64,000 nt of DNA from an uncultured Mycoplasmatota bacterium (GTDB lineage Bacteria > Bacillota_I > Bacilli_A > Izemoplasmatales > Izemoplasmataceae), in NCBI GenBank assembly GCA_913062645.1, contig CAJXVW010000001.1, positions 558,001 through 622,000 on the forward strand, written 5' to 3'. Positions within the stretch are counted from its first letter, which is position 1. The number at the start of each line of letters is the position of its first letter. The notes beneath the pieces are model-generated. The model ran no database searches. It was not told the DNA's origin and was given only the letters and a program-made list of their open reading frames with translations. Both the position numbers and the translations under genes were made by a program. Below are positions 60,970-64,000 of the stretch, one piece after another.

Positions 60970-61727
60970 GTACAAAAGACAATTTCCTCAAGGGGTTTGT
61001 GAAGGAGAATCCGATTTTCGTGTTCCTGCTCGGCATGTGTCCGGCGCTGGCCGTCACCGCGACGGTCGAAACTGCGCTCGGCATGGGCATCCTCGTGGTG
61101 TTCGTGCTGACCAGCAGCAACATCGTCGTCAGCCTTGTTCGCAAGTTCATTCCTAATGATGTGCGGACGCCATCCTATATTGTCATCATCGCCACGTTCG
61201 TTACCATTGTGCGGATGATGACCGAGCGCTACGCACCGGATCTCTACATTGCCCTCGGCGTATTCATTCCGCTGATCGTCGTCAACTGTCTGATCCTCGG
61301 TCGCGCCGAAGCATTCGCTTCGAAAAACACCGTCTTCGACAGCATGATCGACGGCCTCGGCATGAGCCTCGGGTTCACGATGGCGCTGGTCATCATCGGG
61401 GTCTTCCGCGAACTGCTCGCAACCGGTGAAATATTGTACGGTGTCTATTTGCCGTTCTTCGTGGAGAGTGAAATCGCCATTTTTGATCTGGACTGGTTGA
61501 TTCCGCTCTCGGGCGCATCCGTCAACGATTACATGCTGCCGATGTTCAGTCTCGCCCCGGGTGCGTTCATCGCGCTGGGCATCATCCTCGCCGTCATCCA
61601 GCGTCGTAAAGTCGTCGGTGACGAGAAGAAAGAAGCGGCCCGGCAAGCGATGATCGAAGAGAAGAAACGGCTTGCTCTCGAACGTAAGAAAGCGGCAGCC
61701 AAGAAGAAAGCAGGTGAGGCGGCATGA
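60966..61727 (+). CDS. rnfE: Rnf complex subunit RnfE (set 2)
   Basis: A 253-residue six-helix subunit starting with GTG (GGGAGGTG ribosome site). LLGMCPALAVTAT and IVVNCLILGRAEA hold the conserved cysteines. A loop insertion (about 160-190) and a Lys/Ala/Glu-rich C-terminal tail (about 220-253) distinguish it from standard RnfE. Coupled to rnfA by ATGA. Confidence 0.92.
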   Translation: MSTKDNFLKGFVKENPIFVFLLGMCPALAVTATVETALGMGILVVFVLTSSNIVVSLVRKFIPNDVRTPSYIVIIATFVTIVRMMTERYAPDLYIALGVFIPLIVVNCLILGRAEAFASKNTVFDSMIDGLGMSLGFTMALVIIGVFRELLATGEILYGVYLPFFVESEIAIFDLDWLIPLSGASVNDYMLPMFSLAPGAFIALGIILAVIQRRKVVGDEKKEAARQAMIEEKKRLALERKKAAAKKKAGEAA

Positions 61728-62329
61728 GTTTCACGGTATTCGCCACCGCCATCGTCAGCGCGATGCTGATCAACAACGTCATCCTGATGCAGTTCCTCGG
61801 TGTCTGTCCGTTCCTCGGTGTATCGAAACGCACGTCGAGCGCAATCGGCATGTCCGCCGCTGTGTTGTTCGTGATGGTCGTCGCCAGTGCGGTCACCTAC
61901 ACCATCTATGATCTGATTCTGTTTCCCTATGACATTCCCTACATTTCGACGATCGCCTTCATCCTCGTCATCGCGTCGCTCGTGCAACTCGTCGAAATGG
62001 TCATCAAGAAATACAGTGCGCCCTTGTACAAGGCGCTCGGCATTTATTTGCCGCTGATCACCACCAACTGCGCGATTCTCGGCGTCAGCGAAGGCAACAT
62101 CGCCTCGATCTGGACCGAAACAATGCCCTATGGCGAAGGTTTGTTCCTCGCCGTCTCGACGGCGATCGGCACCGGTCTCGGGTTTGGTCTTGTCATCTTC
62201 GCGTTCTCGTCGATTCGTGAACGGCTTGACGCCGCGAACGTACCGAAATCATGGCAAGGTGTTCCGATCAGCCTCCTCGTCGCCGGCATCATGTCGCTCG
62301 CGTTCCTCGGTCTGCAGGGGGTGATCTGA
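61724..62329 (+). CDS. rnfA: Rnf complex subunit RnfA (set 2)
   Basis: A 201-residue six-helix subunit. MQFLGVCPFLGVS and PLITTNCAILGVS carry the conserved cysteines. The next gene, a Cys-rich mini-protein, starts on the last base of its stop codon (TGATG). Confidence 0.94.
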   Translation: MSFTVFATAIVSAMLINNVILMQFLGVCPFLGVSKRTSSAIGMSAAVLFVMVVASAVTYTIYDLILFPYDIPYISTIAFILVIASLVQLVEMVIKKYSAPLYKALGIYLPLITTNCAILGVSEGNIASIWTETMPYGEGLFLAVSTAIGTGLGFGLVIFAFSSIRERLDAANVPKSWQGVPISLLVAGIMSLAFLGLQGVI

Positions 62330-62502
62330 TGCAAGCATTCGTACCCTACATCATGCTCGGCAGTCTGGTCATGCTCTACATTCTGTCCTATGCGCTCAAC
62401 AAGCGCACGGCACCACCCGCGGACTGTCTGAGTGACATCGAGAAAGTAGCCTGCAAGGCCTGTCACAATTTCTCGTGCAGTCACCACGGAGGTGACGACT
62501 GA
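62329..62502 (+). CDS. Cys-rich single-helix mini-protein within the rnf operon
   Basis: A 57-residue protein inserted between rnfA and rnfB of set 2. One N-terminal membrane helix (about 5-23) is followed by a short cytosolic or external tail with four cysteines (33, 42, 45, 50) arranged C-x8-C-x2-C-x4-C. The last three have the same spacing as the CGACGYPGC motif of RnfB, so an iron-sulfur cluster is plausible. The open frame extends upstream into rnfA, but the TGATG junction sets the start. Overlap with rnfB (its stop overlaps the rnfB ATG) makes coupled translation likely. Not a standard Rnf subunit; set 1 lacks it. Confidence 0.7.
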   Translation: MQAFVPYIMLGSLVMLYILSYALNKRTAPPADCLSDIEKVACKACHNFSCSHHGGDD

Positions 62503-62807
62503 TGGCCGCGACCCTGACCCTCGCCGTAATGGGCCTGTTGCTCGGACTTGGTCTGGCGTACGCCGCGGAGTTCTTCAAGGTCGAGGTCGACGAACGGCTG
62601 GAGGAAGTCGAAAACCGGCTTCCCGGTTACGACTGCGGTGCCTGCGGGTATCCCGGTTGTGCCGCCTTCGCCGAAGCGATCGTCACCGGCGAAGCCGAGA
62701 AGCTGTCTCTATGCAAACCCGGCAAAGACGAACATTACAATGCCATTTTGGAGTATCTCAAGGATCATCCGAACAAGGACGGATCTCCCGTCGACATCAA
62801 AAAATAG
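62502..62807 (+). CDS. rnfB: Short RnfB-like protein lacking the ferredoxin domain (set 2)
   Basis: 101 residues: a membrane helix (about 4-22), then DCGACGYPGC and a later LCKPG, four cysteines for one [4Fe-4S]. The two-cluster ferredoxin domain of normal RnfB is absent, as in set 1. It closes the operon and is followed by a strong terminator. In this lineage the RnfB role as ferredoxin acceptor must therefore be filled by RnfC clusters, the mini-protein or a free ferredoxin. Confidence 0.88.
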   Translation: MAATLTLAVMGLLLGLGLAYAAEFFKVEVDERLEEVENRLPGYDCGACGYPGCAAFAEAIVTGEAEKLSLCKPGKDEHYNAILEYLKDHPNKDGSPVDIKK

Positions 62808-62830
62808 ACAGGTTGCGACCTGTCTTTTTT
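62806..62830 (+). terminator. Terminator of Rnf operon 2
   Basis: AGACAGGT-tgcg-ACCTGTCT followed by T6, starting at the rnfB stop codon. Confidence 0.92.
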
Positions 62831-62845
62831 GTGGGTGGAAATCAC

Positions 62846-62859
62846 TACAAGCGTTTTCA
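62846..62859 (+). promoter_or_regulatory. cre-like operator upstream of ppdK
   Basis: TACAAGCGTTTTCA matches 12 of 14 positions of the cre consensus. It lies about 42 bp upstream of the -35 box, a position compatible with activation or with repression by looping. Confidence 0.45.
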
Positions 62860-62901
62860 TTGGGAAAAGCGTCCGAGGGTGGATTTTTTCATCCCTTTTA
62901 G

Positions 62902-62930
62902 TTGAAAATGACAGACTTAAATGATATAAT
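62902..62930 (+). promoter_or_regulatory. Promoter of ppdK
   Basis: TTGAAA (62902-62907) and TATAAT (62925-62930) with exact 17-bp spacing. Confidence 0.8.
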
Positions 62931-62977
62931 ACAACCGGTCTTTTTTAGAAACTATATGATATAGAAAGGTGAGTCAC

Positions 62978-64000
62978 ATGAAAAGAATTTACATGTTCGG
63001 CGAAGGTGGCAAAGAACTCAAGAACTTGCTTGGCGGCAAGGGCGCCAACCTCTCCGAAATGAAGAAACTGGGCGTACCCGTTCCCGCCGGTTTCACCATC
63101 ACCACGGAAATGTGCAACGAGTATTACAAGAACGGCAAGAAAAACTCCGACGAACTGCTCGCAGACCTCAAGGAGTACACGAAGAAACTGGAAGCCGAAA
63201 CCGGCAAAACCTTCGGCAGCGACTCCGATCCGCTGCTCGTCAGCGTCCGCAGTGGTGCCCGCGTCTCGATGCCGGGCATGATGGACACGATCCTCAACCT
63301 CGGTCTGACCGAAACCGCCGTCAAAGGTATGGTCGAAAAAACCGGCAACCCGAAATTCGTCTACGACATCTATCGTCGCTTCATTCAGATGTTCGCCGAA
63401 GTCGTTCAGGGTGTCGAATTCGATCTGTTCGAAGCCGTCATCGACGGCGTCAAGAAAAAACACGGTTACAAGGGCGACCTGGACCTCACTGCCGACGATT
63501 GGAAATTCGTCAGCGAAGAGTTCCTCAAGATCGTTGCCAAGGAAACCGGCAAACCGTTCCCGCAGGATCCGTTCACACAGCTTGAAATGGCTGTCAACGC
63601 GGTCTTTGAATCATGGGACACACCGCGCGCCAAAATCTATCGTCGTCACAATGACATCGAAGATTCCTGGGGCACCGCCGTCAACGTCCAGCAAATGGTC
63701 TTCGGCAACACCGGTGACAAATCCGGTACCGGCGTACTGTTCACCCGCAACCCGAAAACCGGGGAAAAACACATCTTCGGTGAGTTCCTGTTCAATGCGC
63801 AGGGCGAAGACATCGTCGCCGGCATCCGCACGCCGCTCGATCTCGACGACCTCGCACAAGTCGAACCGAAACTCTACAAGGAACTCGAAGACATTCTCGA
63901 TAACCTCGAAGCGCACTACAAAGACATGCAGGACGTCGAATTCACGATCGAAGACGGCAAACTGTTCCTGCTTCAGACCCGTACCGGCAAACGCACCGCA
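62978..64000 (+). CDS. ppdK: Pyruvate, phosphate dikinase (5' part)
   Basis: Interconverts pyruvate + ATP + phosphate and phosphoenolpyruvate + AMP + pyrophosphate. The frame is open from ATG 62978 (GAAAGGTGAG site) to the window end, giving 341 residues of an expected ~880. The N-terminal ATP-grasp domain is seen: LLGGKGANLSEM (about 18-29), PVPAGFTITT, VSVRSGARVSMPGMMDTILNLG (about 88-109, in parts SVRSGA and MPGMMDT) and GTGVLFTRNP. Pyruvate from citramalate cleavage could feed it for gluconeogenesis and glycogen. Preceded by a cre-like site. Confidence 0.95.
   Translation, partial: MKRIYMFGEGGKELKNLLGGKGANLSEMKKLGVPVPAGFTITTEMCNEYYKNGKKNSDELLADLKEYTKKLEAETGKTFGSDSDPLLVSVRSGARVSMPGMMDTILNLGLTETAVKGMVEKTGNPKFVYDIYRRFIQMFAEVVQGVEFDLFEAVIDGVKKKHGYKGDLDLTADDWKFVSEEFLKIVAKETGKPFPQDPFTQLEMAVNAVFESWDTPRAKIYRRHNDIEDSWGTAVNVQQMVFGNTGDKSGTGVLFTRNPKTGEKHIFGEFLFNAQGEDIVAGIRTPLDLDDLAQVEPKLYKELEDILDNLEAHYKDMQDVEFTIEDGKLFLLQTRTGKRTA

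Noticed and set aside
1-64000. CRISPR arrays, insertion sequences, prophage or integrase genes
   Set aside because: No spaced direct repeats, transposase motifs or phage genes were seen on either strand.

Overview
The window is a dense bacterial chromosome segment. Almost all genes lie on the + strand; only three are on the minus strand. The standard genetic code is used: TGA is a common stop, Trp is TGG, and prfB is present. Codons are GC-rich, but intergenic promoters are AT-rich with clear TATAAT boxes. AGGAGG-type ribosome sites, T-box and FMN leaders, the hpf-secA-prfB order, LemA, YitT, DUF1189, PgpA/YutG and GlgC/GlgD point to Bacillota. A lineage near the UGA-stop Mollicutes or Erysipelotrichia relatives (Izemoplasma/Acholeplasma-like) seems likely; this is inference. 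No rRNA, CRISPR, prophage or insertion sequence was seen.

Layout. 1-6.0 kb: priA (cut by the window edge), fmt, a PgpA-like phosphatase, a membrane protein with a degenerate HD-GYP-like domain, metK and a LemA-like protein. 6.0-16.7 kb: a glutamate fermentation locus (glutamate mutase S/L/E, methylaspartate ammonia-lyase, citramalate/citrate lyase D/E/F, then citC, fused citXG and an aldo/keto reductase). It is preceded by a structured leader with its own terminator that I do not recognise. 16.7-22.6 kb: a radical SAM protein, DUF1189, T-box-leuS, four tRNAs (two nearly identical Arg tRNAs with different anticodons) and a Pr6Pr-like membrane protein. 22.6-28 kb: a P-loop ATPase, a four-subunit 2-oxoacid:ferredoxin oxidoreductase, phosphate butyryltransferase and butyrate kinase behind a cre-like operator. 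28-30.5 kb: minus-strand MFS and tocopherol-cyclase-like genes around an AT-rich gap. 30.5-39 kb: exonuclease, ComFC-like zinc ribbon, hpf, secA, prfB, yitT, a C-terminal protease and recX. 39-46.9 kb: glycogen genes glgB, glgC, a GlgD-GlgA fusion and glgP. 46.9-53.3 kb: a redox island of a ferric-reductase-like heme membrane protein, cydAB, and an Rnf-type set rnfDGEAB without rnfC. 53.3-58 kb: FMN riboswitch-ribU, purine nucleoside phosphorylase, peroxiredoxin and phosphohexomutase. 58-62.8 kb: a second Rnf operon, with rnfC and an extra Cys-rich mini-protein. 63-64 kb: ppdK, cut by the window edge.

How the genes fit together. Glutamate is converted to pyruvate, acetate and ammonia through methylaspartate and citramalate. 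Branched-chain 2-oxoacids are oxidised to acyl-CoA with reduced ferredoxin, and Ptb/Buk make ATP. Reduced ferredoxin can be reoxidised by Rnf with ion pumping. PPDK and the glycogen genes handle carbon at the gluconeogenic end. Three cre-like sites (before the glutamate, 2-oxoacid and ppdK genes) suggest common catabolite control.

The most unusual feature is the cydAB-rnfDGEAB operon. Its CydA has lost almost the whole quinol-binding Q-loop and the key glutamate, its Rnf set lacks the NADH-binding RnfC, and its RnfB lacks the ferredoxin domain. I propose a quinol-independent cytochrome bd fed by an Rnf-like membrane electron conduit.
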